From Acidobacteriota bacterium (GTDB lineage: Bacteria > Acidobacteriota > Holophagae > Holophagales > Holophagaceae), in NCBI GenBank assembly GCA_016195985.1, contig JACPYP010000009.1, positions 1 to 64,000 of the forward strand: a stretch of 64,000 bases of DNA, read 5' to 3'. Positions 27,005 to 34,942 of this stretch are shown piece after piece. The translations under genes were made by a program, and so were the position numbers. Each line of letters opens with the position of its first letter. Positions within the stretch are counted from its first letter, which is position 1. The notes below the pieces were generated by a model, which was given only the letters and a program-made list of their open reading frames with translations, made no database searches and was not told where the DNA came from.

Positions 27005-29008
27005 TCAGCGCCGGATCTCATGGCTGGAGGCGGACCTCCGTTCCTCCCGGGGCTTTTCGCGCGCGGGTTCAGGACGGTTGGGCGCGGGACGGCTTTCCCG
27101 GGCTGGTTCTGGCCTGGACTCGGGCCTGGACTCGGGCCTGGATTCGGGCCTGGATTCGGGCCTGGGCGCGGGACGGCTTTCCCGGGCCGGCTCGGAGCGC
27201 GGCGGATCGGGGCGGCGCTCCTCCCGGGGGGCCCGGAAATTGAACTCGGGCGCGCGTTCGCGGGCCGGTTCGGGACGGGGCGCTTCAGTCGGGCGCGGCC
27301 GTTCCTCCATGCGCTCCCGGGCGGGAGGGACATCGGGACGCCGCTCCTGGGGCCGGGGGCGCTCCTCGGGGCGCTGGACGGGCGGGGCCTGTTCGGGCCG
27401 GCGCTCGGGCAGGGCCCTGGACCGGTCCTCCGGCCTCTGAACGGGCTGGGGCGTTTCCTGGCGGCGATCGGTTTGGCGCTCGTCGGGCCGGCGCTCTCGC
27501 GCCGCGGGCACGTCCGGGCGCCGAGTCTCGATGGGACGCACCTCCTGGCCCCGGGGGGTTTCGACGCGGCCGCGGCGATCCTCGAAGGGCACGCGCTGGG
27601 AGCCGGGATTGGAGCTGCCGCCGGGGACGATCCGGTTGGGGCTCAGGTCCCGGTGGACCACCCGGCCCGTGGTGACCTGGGCCTGCCGTTCATAGGCCTG
27701 CATGCGGTCGCGGTTCACGTCGCGGCGGAACACGGTTTCGATCTGGCCGGGATTGCGGAATTCCGCGCGAGAAACCATGAGGGGGCTGCGCTGCCAGGGG
27801 GCGCCCAGGTCGCGGCTGCCGCCACGCCATGTGGTGCCGCCGCTCCCGCCGCCGAAGGTGCGCAGGACGGTCGCGTCCGAGTAGATGTGCCGGTGCACGT
27901 TCACGATGTTGATGTTCGTCACGGCCACCACGTTCCAGGCGTAGCCGCCGCCCCAGGCGCCGTAGCCCCAATGGCAGGGCGTGTTGTAGTAGCCCAGGGG
28001 CGCCCAGCCGTAGTAGCCGGGGGTGTGATGCCAGGCCACCCACGCGGGGCTGTAGTAGACACCGGGGATCCAGCACCAGCCGATGCCCACGCTCCAGTGC
28101 CAGCGGCCGTGGTGGTAGGCCACATAGGCCCAGGGCTCGTCCGACACCCAGGTCATGCCGCCGGAGTACGGCGCCCAGCGGCCCTGGTAGTAGGGGCGCC
28201 AGTCTTCGGCCACGCCGTTGGGCTGCCAGACCCAGCCGAACTCGTCGGAGTGGACCCAGCGGCCGTGGTTGTCCAGTTCGTCGGCGTAGTAGCGGATTTC
28301 GGCGGGCACGTGGTTCCAACTCTCGCCCCGCTCCACGATGACTGCGCGGTCGCTCCAGCGGTCGAAATCGTCGCCATCGTAGGTGTTGAAGCTGCGCACC
28401 CGGTCGAGGCCGTCCTGGGGGCTGTAGACGGTCAGGCGCTCCCCGGCGCCGACGCGGGCCTCGTCCCGCTCGTTGCTGAACGTCACGCGGCCGCTGTGCA
28501 CCTTCAGGCGCACCACCTTGTCGCGCTCGGCCTCGATGGTGAAGCCGCCCTTGTCGAAGCAGGTGGCCGTGCCCGAAGGCGTGTCCACCCGGAAGCGGGC
28601 GTCCGACTGGCCGCCCAGCAGCACCCGGAGGCGGCCGCTGTCGAGGCGGAGCAGCACCTGCTTCTCGCCCTTCTTGTCCGTGAACAGGGCGGCCACCGTA
28701 AACCGGGTGGCGCCGGCGAACGCCACGCGGGTGCCGTCCCCCAGTTGCAGAACGCCACGACCGCGGCTTTCCACGACATCGCCCTCAGCGATGGGCGTCC
28801 CGCGCGTCAGGGTTTCATCCAGGTCGCCCTTGCGGATGTGGACCTCGCCTTCCAAGGCCCGCACCATGGCATAGCGCTCAGGCGCCTCGCCTTGGTAGGA
28901 CTCGTCCCCGTCCGGAGCGTCGGCGGGAGGCGCCTGCGGGCCCGCCAACAGGACGGCGGCGGGCACCAGCAGGGCGGCCATCCGGGAGTAAGTCAACGTC
29001 GAGGTCAT
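27005..29008 (-). CDS. Exported FecR-domain / DUF6600-like protein
   Basis: A 667-residue exported protein. The signal peptide is followed by a FecR-type beta domain (about 45-200: GEVHIRKGDLDETLTRGTPI, VVESRGRGVLQLGDGTRVAF, VDTPSGTATCFDKGGFTI), then a Trp/Tyr/His-rich region (about 240-400: WVHSDEFGWVWQPNG, YYQGRWAPYSGG, WHWSVGIGWCW) of the DUF6600 kind. A long Arg/Pro/Glu-rich tail ends it, including in-frame 12-bp tandem repeats (27110-27168) that encode RPES. The ATG at 29008 follows GGAGGG by 5 bases. There is no membrane helix after the signal, so it is not the usual FecR anti-sigma regulator. The function is unknown. Confidence 0.75.
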   Translation of the reverse strand: MTSTLTYSRMAALLVPAAVLLAGPQAPPADAPDGDESYQGEAPERYAMVRALEGEVHIRKGDLDETLTRGTPIAEGDVVESRGRGVLQLGDGTRVAFAGATRFTVAALFTDKKGEKQVLLRLDSGRLRVLLGGQSDARFRVDTPSGTATCFDKGGFTIEAERDKVVRLKVHSGRVTFSNERDEARVGAGERLTVYSPQDGLDRVRSFNTYDGDDFDRWSDRAVIVERGESWNHVPAEIRYYADELDNHGRWVHSDEFGWVWQPNGVAEDWRPYYQGRWAPYSGGMTWVSDEPWAYVAYHHGRWHWSVGIGWCWIPGVYYSPAWVAWHHTPGYYGWAPLGYYNTPCHWGYGAWGGGYAWNVVAVTNINIVNVHRHIYSDATVLRTFGGGSGGTTWRGGSRDLGAPWQRSPLMVSRAEFRNPGQIETVFRRDVNRDRMQAYERQAQVTTGRVVHRDLSPNRIVPGGSSNPGSQRVPFEDRRGRVETPRGQEVRPIETRRPDVPAARERRPDERQTDRRQETPQPVQRPEDRSRALPERRPEQAPPVQRPEERPRPQERRPDVPPARERMEERPRPTEAPRPEPARERAPEFNFRAPREERRPDPPRSEPARESRPAPRPESRPESRPESRPESRPEPARESRPAPNRPEPAREKPREERRSASSHEIRR

Positions 29009-29334
29009 GGGGCCCTCCGTGGGTAGGATGCCGCGTCCCAGAGGATCGGTTCCTGTGGGGAGGGCAGCCAGGGTCGTGCCAACTTGGGGGAGCAGTGACA
29101 AAACCTGCCCCGCTTCAGGCGATACGCGCTCCATGCCGGGGAAAGCCCGAAGGCGCGCCGCTGCGTCCGGATTGTCGTTCTCGATTTCTGCAGCGAGTTC
29201 CAGGTGGCCACGTCCACCATCACCGCAGCTTCGCGTCCGTGCTCCGTCACCATCACGGCTGCCCGGGTTTTCTTCAAGCTCGCAATGACTTCCGTCGCAC
29301 GACGTTTCACTTCCGCGACCGGGACGAGTTTCAT
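29005..29334 (-). CDS. Phd/YefM-family antitoxin, C-terminus aberrant
   Basis: The first 50 residues are a typical Phd/YefM antitoxin: MKLVPVAEVKRRATEVIASL, then TRAAVMVTEHGREAAVMVDVATWNSLQ. After that the frame runs into Arg/Pro-rich sequence with no antitoxin character. In another frame the same DNA reads AAEIENDNPDAAARL, which recalls the opening of a ParE/RelE-type toxin, so a toxin-antitoxin pair may have decayed here. The stop overlaps the ATG of the FecR-like gene (ATGA). No intact toxin gene is seen. The DNA-binding half may still act as a regulator. Confidence 0.55.
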   Translation of the reverse strand: MKLVPVAEVKRRATEVIASLKKTRAAVMVTEHGREAAVMVDVATWNSLQKSRTTIRTQRRAFGLSPAWSAYRLKRGRFCHCSPKLARPWLPSPQEPILWDAASYPRRAP

Positions 29335-29460
29335 CAAAGGCCTTTTTCCGTTTTGCACCCAGGGGATGGATCATGATCTGGCAGATTCGCCGATCCCACC
29401 CTTGTGCTGCTTCGGGTCTTTTCGTTGATGAACATGAGGTTAGGCGCTCGAAACCGGGGA

Positions 29461-30126
29461 TCAGCCCTGCGGAAAGGGAGCCAGCGCCGTGCCGGCCTTG
29501 GCGGGATCCCGGCGCACGCCCAGGGGCGCCAGCCGCGGCAGCAGCGCGATCCAGGGAATGGACCACTGCGTGGGGAAGCCCCTATCCACTGTCCCCGCCG
29601 TCACTTCCAGGCGGTCCGGAAGGAACCGGATGCGCAGGTCCCGTCCGGGCGGCAGCGGCAGATGCACCGTCTCGGCCGTGGCGGGGTGCACCACGGAGAG
29701 GAAACCTTCCCCATCCTCCAGCACCCAGAGCAGGCCCTTCAGGAAGGGACGGAAATCCTCCGCCGCCCACTGGAGCCCGCCCAAACCTCGGGTAAGGGGG
29801 GAATCCGCGGGGAAAGCCCATGCACCCGAGGGTTCCGGCAGAACGATGCCTCCATCCCGCCAGGCCCTCAACGGCCGCCCCGGCAGCCCCGCCTTCAGCC
29901 GGACGATGCCCCGCGCATCCCGCACGGTCAGGGTGCCATCCCCCGTGAGCCGGGCCTCCATGGGCCCCGTGGAGGGCTGCATCGTCACGGGGGAATCCGC
30001 CTGGGGCCGGTCCCCGCTCTGCCATTCCAAGGGGGGCAGGCCCTCCCAGGCGAGACGCGGGCGTCCCTGGGCCGAAAGGCTTGGCGCCAGCAGCGCCGCG
30101 CTCAGGAAGAGGGTGCCCAGCCGCAC
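29461..30126 (-). CDS. Exported protein of unknown function
   Basis: A 221-residue protein with a signal peptide (MRLGTLFLSAALLAPSLSAQ). The mature part is beta-rich (ARLTGDGTLTVRDARGIVRL; HLPLPPGRDLRIRFLPDRLEVTAG) with no recognised domain or catalytic motif. It starts at GTG with GGAGG 4-5 bases upstream and overlaps the 3' end of tatD by 25 bases on the same strand, so translation is probably coupled. Confidence 0.6.
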   Translation of the reverse strand: MRLGTLFLSAALLAPSLSAQGRPRLAWEGLPPLEWQSGDRPQADSPVTMQPSTGPMEARLTGDGTLTVRDARGIVRLKAGLPGRPLRAWRDGGIVLPEPSGAWAFPADSPLTRGLGGLQWAAEDFRPFLKGLLWVLEDGEGFLSVVHPATAETVHLPLPPGRDLRIRFLPDRLEVTAGTVDRGFPTQWSIPWIALLPRLAPLGVRRDPAKAGTALAPFPQG

Positions 30127-30881
30127 AGGGCCTCCAGGTTCTGGGTGGTCAGTTGGGCCAGCTTGGCCGGAGGAATGCCGCGAAGCTCCGCCACCGCTTC
30201 GGCGGTGAAGCGCACGAAGCCGGGTTCGTTGGGCTTTCCGCGGTAGGGCACCGGCGCCAGGAAGGGGGCGTCCGTCTCCACCAGGATGCGGTCGGAGGGC
30301 GCCCAGGCGGCCACGTCACGAATGGCTCCGGCATTCTTGAACGTGGTGATGCCGGAAAAGCTGAGGTAGAAGCCCAGGTCCAGGGCCCGCGCCGCGAAGG
30401 CGCGGTCCTCGCTGAAGCAGTGGATGATGCCCCGGACGCCGCTGGCTCCCTCTTCCTCCAGCACCCGGAGCGTCGCCTCTGGGGCGGACCGGGTGTGGAT
30501 CATGAGGGGCTTGGCCACGGCCCTCGCCAGGCGGATCTGAGCCCGGAAGACCTCCTCCTGGACCTCCCGCGGGCTCAGGTCGTAGTGCCAGTCGAGGCCC
30601 GTCTCGCCCACGAAGCGCACGGCGGGGTCGCGCAACAGGCCTTCCAGGGCCGCGGCCACGTCCGGCGTCCAGCTTTTCGCCTCGTGGGGATGCACGCCGA
30701 GGCTCGCCTGTACGCCCGGCATCCGGCGGGCCATGTCCAGCACCGTTCGGGAGTCATCCAGATCCGTCCCCACCGCGATGAACCCGGTGACCCCATGCGC
30801 CTTCGCCCGGGCCAGGGTGGCTTCCACCTGGTCCGAGGCCAGGTAGGAACCGGTGAGATGGCAGTGGGCGTCCACGAGCAT
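30102..30881 (-). CDS. tatD: TatD-family metal-dependent hydrolase
   Basis: A 259-residue TatD-type nuclease with an amidohydrolase TIM barrel. The start MLVDAHCHLTG carries the HxH metal pair. GETGLDWHYD provides the bridging glutamate, PLMIHTRSA and GIIHCFSED the middle histidines, and LVETDAPFLAP the final aspartate. Members are Mg-dependent 3'-5' exonucleases or deacylases. The ATG at 30881 was chosen because the domain begins there and 259 residues is the family length; upstream open frame has no similarity. It is divergent from the MoaA-like gene. Confidence 0.92.
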   Translation of the reverse strand: MLVDAHCHLTGSYLASDQVEATLARAKAHGVTGFIAVGTDLDDSRTVLDMARRMPGVQASLGVHPHEAKSWTPDVAAALEGLLRDPAVRFVGETGLDWHYDLSPREVQEEVFRAQIRLARAVAKPLMIHTRSAPEATLRVLEEEGASGVRGIIHCFSEDRAFAARALDLGFYLSFSGITTFKNAGAIRDVAAWAPSDRILVETDAPFLAPVPYRGKPNEPGFVRFTAEAVAELRGIPPAKLAQLTTQNLEALCGWAPSS

Positions 30882-31021
30882 GGCTCCATGCTCCCACGAA
30901 CCCTCCTGGCCGCCGAAATCCCCCCAGCCCGCCACCGCGAAGCTGTCCCCTGTGACCTCCAGCACGAACGCCCCCGTCCGGACCGCAATCCCCTGCATTC
31001 TGAAGAGGATCGGAGCGCGCA

Positions 31022-32086
31022 GTGCCCCCCCCTTTCACCCCGCCACCCCCCAACCACCGGCCCCGCATGCTGCGGGTGCGGGACGGGCTGCGGGACGGGC
31101 TGGGCGGCGACGTGACCTACCTGCGGGTGTCCCTCACGCGCCAGAGCAACCTGGCCCGCATCCGGGGCCGGGTCGAAGACGCCGACGCCTCCCCCGTCAA
31201 GCCCATGAACCGGAACGAGACGGTGCATCTCATCAAGGTGTTCACCAGCCTCGGCATCCGCAAGGTGCGCCTCACGGGCGGCGAGCCCCTGCTGCGCCGG
31301 GACCTGGAAACCATCGTGGCGGGCATCAGCCCCGAAGTGGAGGGCCGCGTCCATCTCACGACCAACGGCACCCTGCTGCCTCGCCGGGCCCGCGCCCTGG
31401 CCGATGCCGGGCTCCATGGCGTGAACATCAACCTGGACGCCGCTGACCGGGCCGCCTACAAGCGGATCACCGGCAAGGACGCCCTGGGCAAGGCTCTCGC
31501 GGGCCTGGAGGCCGCGCGGAGCGCCGGACTGCAGGTGAAGCTGAACGCGACAGTCGTGCGGGGCTGGAATGAGGATCAGATCCTCCCCCTGGTCCACCTG
31601 GCCCAACGGGAAAACCTCGACCTCCGCTTCATCGAATGCATGCCCCGCCGCGGCGAGACCTGGGAGCTGGACCGGTTCGTGGCCGCCGCGGAAATTCTGA
31701 GGATCATCCGCGAGGGACTGGGCATCGATCTTGTCGAGGAAACGGCCCGCCACCCCGAAGACGGCCCCGCCCGGGTGTACCGCATCTCGGGCGCCAATGA
31801 GCTGGGTGGCGACCTGGCCGGCGCCAAGGTCGGCATCATCTCCGCCCAGCATTCCAATGCGTGCGACCACTGCAACCGCGTGCGGCTCACCAGCCGCGGC
31901 GAACTCAAGGTCTGCCGCTTCGGGCAGCCCAGGGTGGATCTTCTGGAACCGCTGCGCCGGCACGCGCCCCAGGACATGCTCGTGCGGCTCATCCGCCAGG
32001 GTCTCCAGGCCAAGCGCCCCTGCCATCCCTTCCAGCGGGGTGGAAGGCTGGAGATGGCCCAGGGGCTGTGGCAGCTGGGAGGCTGA
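31022..32086 (+). CDS. moaA: MoaA-like protein lacking the radical-SAM cysteines
   Basis: A 354-residue protein collinear with GTP 3',8-cyclase MoaA, first enzyme of molybdenum cofactor synthesis. It has YLRVSLT, VRLTGGEPLLRRDL (86-89 is the SAM-binding GGEP), TTNGTLLP, VNINLDAADRAAYKRITG and the C-terminal cluster motif C281-x2-C284-x13-C298, ending in GG as MoaA does. The N-terminal CxxxCxxC motif is absent: Ser42, Arg46 and Gly49 stand where the three cysteines should be. No other frame restores them. Radical chemistry therefore looks impossible by the known mechanism. The GTG start follows GGAG. Confidence 0.8.
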   Translation: MPPPFTPPPPNHRPRMLRVRDGLRDGLGGDVTYLRVSLTRQSNLARIRGRVEDADASPVKPMNRNETVHLIKVFTSLGIRKVRLTGGEPLLRRDLETIVAGISPEVEGRVHLTTNGTLLPRRARALADAGLHGVNINLDAADRAAYKRITGKDALGKALAGLEAARSAGLQVKLNATVVRGWNEDQILPLVHLAQRENLDLRFIECMPRRGETWELDRFVAAAEILRIIREGLGIDLVEETARHPEDGPARVYRISGANELGGDLAGAKVGIISAQHSNACDHCNRVRLTSRGELKVCRFGQPRVDLLEPLRRHAPQDMLVRLIRQGLQAKRPCHPFQRGGRLEMAQGLWQLGG

Positions 32087-32107
32087 CCGGCCGGGGACCC
32101 GGCCCGC

Positions 32108-32485
32108 TCAGCCCAGCTGTTTCCGCATCAGGCGCGCCACGGGCACCCCGCCCTTCAGGTGGCTTTCCACGATCTCGGGCACGTCTCCGGGACTCACGTG
32201 GGCGTACCACACGCCATCGGGATAGACGAGCACTGCGGGCCCGATGGCGCAGAAGCCCACCGATCCGCAGGTGAGGCACTGGACCGCGCCTTCGCGGTTG
32301 CCCTTGAAGTAGAGCAGCTGCTCTTCCTCCAGCCTCGCCTTGAAAGCCTCCAGCACCGCTTCCGAGCCATTGGCCGCGCAGCTCTTGGCTGTGCAGACGA
32401 GCACCTGCCGCTGCAGGGGGTGGCGGATGATGGGCGACAGGGAGGCGTCCTCCTCCGGCGTGGGGAGCGGGCGGTTCTCATCCAT
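32108..32485 (-). CDS. Thioredoxin-like [2Fe-2S] ferredoxin
   Basis: A 125-residue protein of the (2Fe-2S) ferredoxin family with a thioredoxin-like fold. The cysteines that hold the cluster are visible as VCTAKSCAANGSE and CLTCGSVGFCAIGPAVLVYPDG, with the typical C-terminal YAHVSP and HLKGGVPV. Such proteins act as small electron carriers, often near cobalamin or hydrogenase genes. The start at 32485 has GGAGG 6 bases upstream; the open frame extends 17 codons further without support. It is convergent with the MoaA-like gene. Confidence 0.85.
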   Translation of the reverse strand: MDENRPLPTPEEDASLSPIIRHPLQRQVLVCTAKSCAANGSEAVLEAFKARLEEEQLLYFKGNREGAVQCLTCGSVGFCAIGPAVLVYPDGVWYAHVSPGDVPEIVESHLKGGVPVARLMRKQLG

Positions 32486-32599
32486 GGCGGCCTCCGGGGA
32501 ACCCACCATATCAGACCGGCCTCCACTGGACTGCACGGCTCGAAATCCGTGCCAGGTTGAAGGCGTCTTTTAAATTACTGTTTGGTTATTTAATTAATA

Positions 32600-32613
32600 G
32601 TGATAATAGTCAC
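32600..32613. promoter_or_regulatory. Crp/Fnr-type palindrome upstream of cytochrome genes
   Basis: GTGA-TAATAG-TCAC is a perfect palindromic GTGA-N6-TCAC core, the recognition pattern of Crp-type regulators. It lies in an unusually A/T-rich stretch (32570-32660), the only such patch nearby, and about 160 bases before the monohaem cytochrome gene. A possible -35 TTGACC is at 32621-32626, with no good -10 at 17 bases. Confidence 0.55.
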
Positions 32614-32762
32614 GAACGACTTGACCTCGTTATTCACCCAACCATCATCAATCTCAAGACCCTGCCATGGGCGGACCAAGCCTCTTGGATCCAGGGCATT
32701 CAATCCCTCCGCAGGGCCGGCTTCGCCCTGCCTTCAACCCTTTCCACGAAAGGAAGTGCTCC

Positions 32763-33083
32763 ATGCGGAACACCCTCGGATTTCTCACGATCCTGGCCCT
32801 GGCCGCCGCGCCCCTGGCCGCCGAAGGCGGCAGCGACATCAAGGGCAAATACATCTTCAAGAAGACCTGCAAGACCTGCCACGCCGCCGGAGCCTCCGCC
32901 AAAGAGGTCACGCCCCTCTCCAAAACCCAGGCCCAGTGGAAGGCCTACTTCGCCGCGGCCAAGCACAACGGCGGCAAGGAGCCGCTGGGCAAGCTCCTGA
33001 AGCCGGAACAGGTCAAGGACGTGCAGGCCTTCCTGGTGAACCACGCCTCGGATTCGCCGCAGCCCGAAACCTGCGGCGGCTGA
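32763..33083 (+). CDS. Monohaem cytochrome c
   Basis: A 106-residue exported class I-like cytochrome c: signal peptide, then CKTCH haem-binding motif near residue 35, and a C-terminal helix (LKPEQVKDVQAFLVNHA). The distal ligand is not certain; no Met is present in the expected region, so a His or vacant site is possible. RBS AAAGGAAG lies 7 bases before the ATG. It is the first gene of a run with a porin-like barrel, an octahaem cytochrome and a cytochrome b, and probably shuttles electrons in the periplasm for them. Confidence 0.85.
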   Translation: MRNTLGFLTILALAAAPLAAEGGSDIKGKYIFKKTCKTCHAAGASAKEVTPLSKTQAQWKAYFAAAKHNGGKEPLGKLLKPEQVKDVQAFLVNHASDSPQPETCGG

Positions 33084-33135
33084 TGCCGCGACAGTTCCCC
33101 CCTTCCCCCGCAACGAACCCTCTGGAGACACCCCC

Positions 33136-34863
33136 ATGAACTCCCGCATCATGCTCACCCTCGTGGCCATGCTGGCGCCCGCGGGCCTCAGCGCCCAATC
33201 CAACCAGGATCTGCAGAAGCAGATCGAACAGCTGAAAATCCAACTCAAGGCCGTGGAGGACAAGGCCGCTGCCGCGCAGGAAGTGGACGCCCGCCTGGTG
33301 AAGGTCGAAACCAAGGTGGCCGGCGACAACATCCAGTGGGGCGGCGACCTCCGCACCCGCTTCGAAAGCAGCACCTGGAGTTTCAAGCCCTACCAGCAGT
33401 TCATGGGCTTCGCGCAGGCTGCCGGGGCGCCGGCAGGCGCGCTGCCCCCCGGCTATCCCTATCCCTTCATGGCGCTCACCCAGAACGTGCCCGCCCAGGA
33501 CTGGACCAACTCGGTGCAGTGGTCCACCCGCCTGAGGCTGAGGATGGGCATCACCATCAACGAGCACGCCAAGATCATGGGTCGCCTGACGATGTACAAG
33601 GTGCACGGCGGCGCCGACGTGCCCACCTTCAACGGCTCCCCCAACACCGTGGCCAATTCCTTCAACGACGCGAAGGTTCCGGGCACGGACGTGCTGCGCG
33701 TGGAGCGCGCCAGCCTCGTCTACGACTTCCCCGTGGGCGTCCTGTCCATCGGCCGCCAGAACACCTCGGACGGCCCCCCCTTCGAGGTGCGCGAGGGCGG
33801 CGAGCGCCAGGCCACGCCCCAGGCCCTGGCTGTGAACGCCCTGGTGGACGGCATCGGCTTCAAGTTCCACCTCGACAAGCTGGGCCTGCCCGAGAACACC
33901 CTGCTGGGTCTCTGCTACGGCGTGGGCTATGAGTCCGGCTTCGGCGGCGGCGGCAGCGTCAAGTCCGGCGCCGCGCCCGTGGGCTTCAACTTCACCAATG
34001 TGAACTGGACCGCCCAGGGCCCCAATGCCGCGGCGGCCACCCTGCAGGTGAACAGCATCGGCCCCCTCAAGGACAGCACCGTCCTGGGCGCCATGTACGA
34101 CATGCCCCTGCTCTTCCAGGTGGGCGAGAGCGTCCACAGCGCCAACTTCTACCTGGGCTTCAACCGCTTCGGCAACATGACGGACATCCCCTTCGGCAGC
34201 ACCAACAACTTCCCCGTGCCCGCCATGCCCGGCATGGGCGGCATGCCCTCCATCCAGTACGTGACCGCCACCAACAACCTGGGCGACATGGACCAATGGA
34301 CCGCCACCTGGAAACACAAGATCGGCGACGCCTTCACCTATTTCGCCAGCTACGGCCGCATCAAGAGCAAACCCAATGGCAAGATGAGCCAGTACGGCGC
34401 CTACTGGACGATGCCCCCCGCCATGGGCGGCACCCAGCAGCTGGCGGGCTTCGGCGGCCTGTTGGGCGACGCCAAGAACAGCCAGACGGCCAGCGCCTAT
34501 TACGTGGGCATGCGCTGGGATGCCACCGACAAGCTGGGCTTCGGCGCCGAGTTCAACCATGGCTCGCCCCGCTGGTTCACCTACAGCCCCGCCACGGGCG
34601 AGGCCACGGAAAAGCTGGGCACCCGCGGCGACGTGTGGGAGGGCTACGTCCACTGGCAGTTCGCCAAGAACGCCGCCTTCCGCCTGGGCTACCTCGACTA
34701 CAAGTACAGCCACGCCTTCAGCGGCTGGCACATCAGCCCCGGGGCCTCCATGCCCGGCCAGAGCTGGGAAGACGCCTATGACCTGGCCAAGAACCCGATG
34801 TTGCAGTACGGCTTCCCCGCTGCCGTGAAGAGCACCTACGCCTCCCTCGAAGTGAAGTTCTGA
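33136..34863 (+). CDS. Outer-membrane beta-barrel protein (DUF3373-like porin)
   Basis: A 575-residue exported protein. The signal peptide is followed by a short coiled coil (QDLQKQIEQLKIQLKAVEDK) and then a beta-barrel rich in alternating aromatic strands (WGGDLRTRFESS, STRLRLRMGITINEHAKIMGRL, ASLVYDFPVGVLSIGRQ). It ends in LEVKF, the C-terminal phenylalanine signal for BAM insertion. This layout matches the DUF3373-type porins found near respiratory cytochromes. The two internal Gly/Met-rich loops are unusual. It lies between cytochrome genes and may pass substrate or form a porin-cytochrome complex (inference). Confidence 0.75.
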   Translation: MNSRIMLTLVAMLAPAGLSAQSNQDLQKQIEQLKIQLKAVEDKAAAAQEVDARLVKVETKVAGDNIQWGGDLRTRFESSTWSFKPYQQFMGFAQAAGAPAGALPPGYPYPFMALTQNVPAQDWTNSVQWSTRLRLRMGITINEHAKIMGRLTMYKVHGGADVPTFNGSPNTVANSFNDAKVPGTDVLRVERASLVYDFPVGVLSIGRQNTSDGPPFEVREGGERQATPQALAVNALVDGIGFKFHLDKLGLPENTLLGLCYGVGYESGFGGGGSVKSGAAPVGFNFTNVNWTAQGPNAAAATLQVNSIGPLKDSTVLGAMYDMPLLFQVGESVHSANFYLGFNRFGNMTDIPFGSTNNFPVPAMPGMGGMPSIQYVTATNNLGDMDQWTATWKHKIGDAFTYFASYGRIKSKPNGKMSQYGAYWTMPPAMGGTQQLAGFGGLLGDAKNSQTASAYYVGMRWDATDKLGFGAEFNHGSPRWFTYSPATGEATEKLGTRGDVWEGYVHWQFAKNAAFRLGYLDYKYSHAFSGWHISPGASMPGQSWEDAYDLAKNPMLQYGFPAAVKSTYASLEVKF

Positions 34864-34872
34864 TCTGGCCCC

Positions 34873-34904
34873 GCCCGCAGGCCTCCGGGCCTGCGGGCCG
34901 TTTC
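34873..34904 (+). terminator. Perfect 11-bp hairpin after the porin gene
   Basis: GCCCGCAGGCC and GGCCTGCGGGC pair perfectly around a TCCG loop, followed by CGTTTCG. The T-run is short, so it may be an attenuator or mRNA-stabilising stem rather than a full terminator before the octahaem cytochrome gene. Confidence 0.6.
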
Positions 34905-34942
34905 GACCCGCCGCCCGCGCCATCCCTTCCGCTGGAGCCCGC

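Noticed and set aside
27020-29026. Plus-strand 668-residue frame opposite the FecR-like gene
   Set aside because: The minus strand has the signal peptide, RBS and FecR domain; the plus-strand translation is Gly/Ala/Val-rich without motifs.
30881-30998. N-terminal extension of TatD
   Set aside because: The metal-binding HxH begins right after the ATG at 30881 and the family length is reached from there.
31100-31200. Frameshift hiding the MoaA cysteines
   Set aside because: The other two frames were read through this region and contain no CxxxCxxC motif; flanking MoaA sequence stays in one frame.
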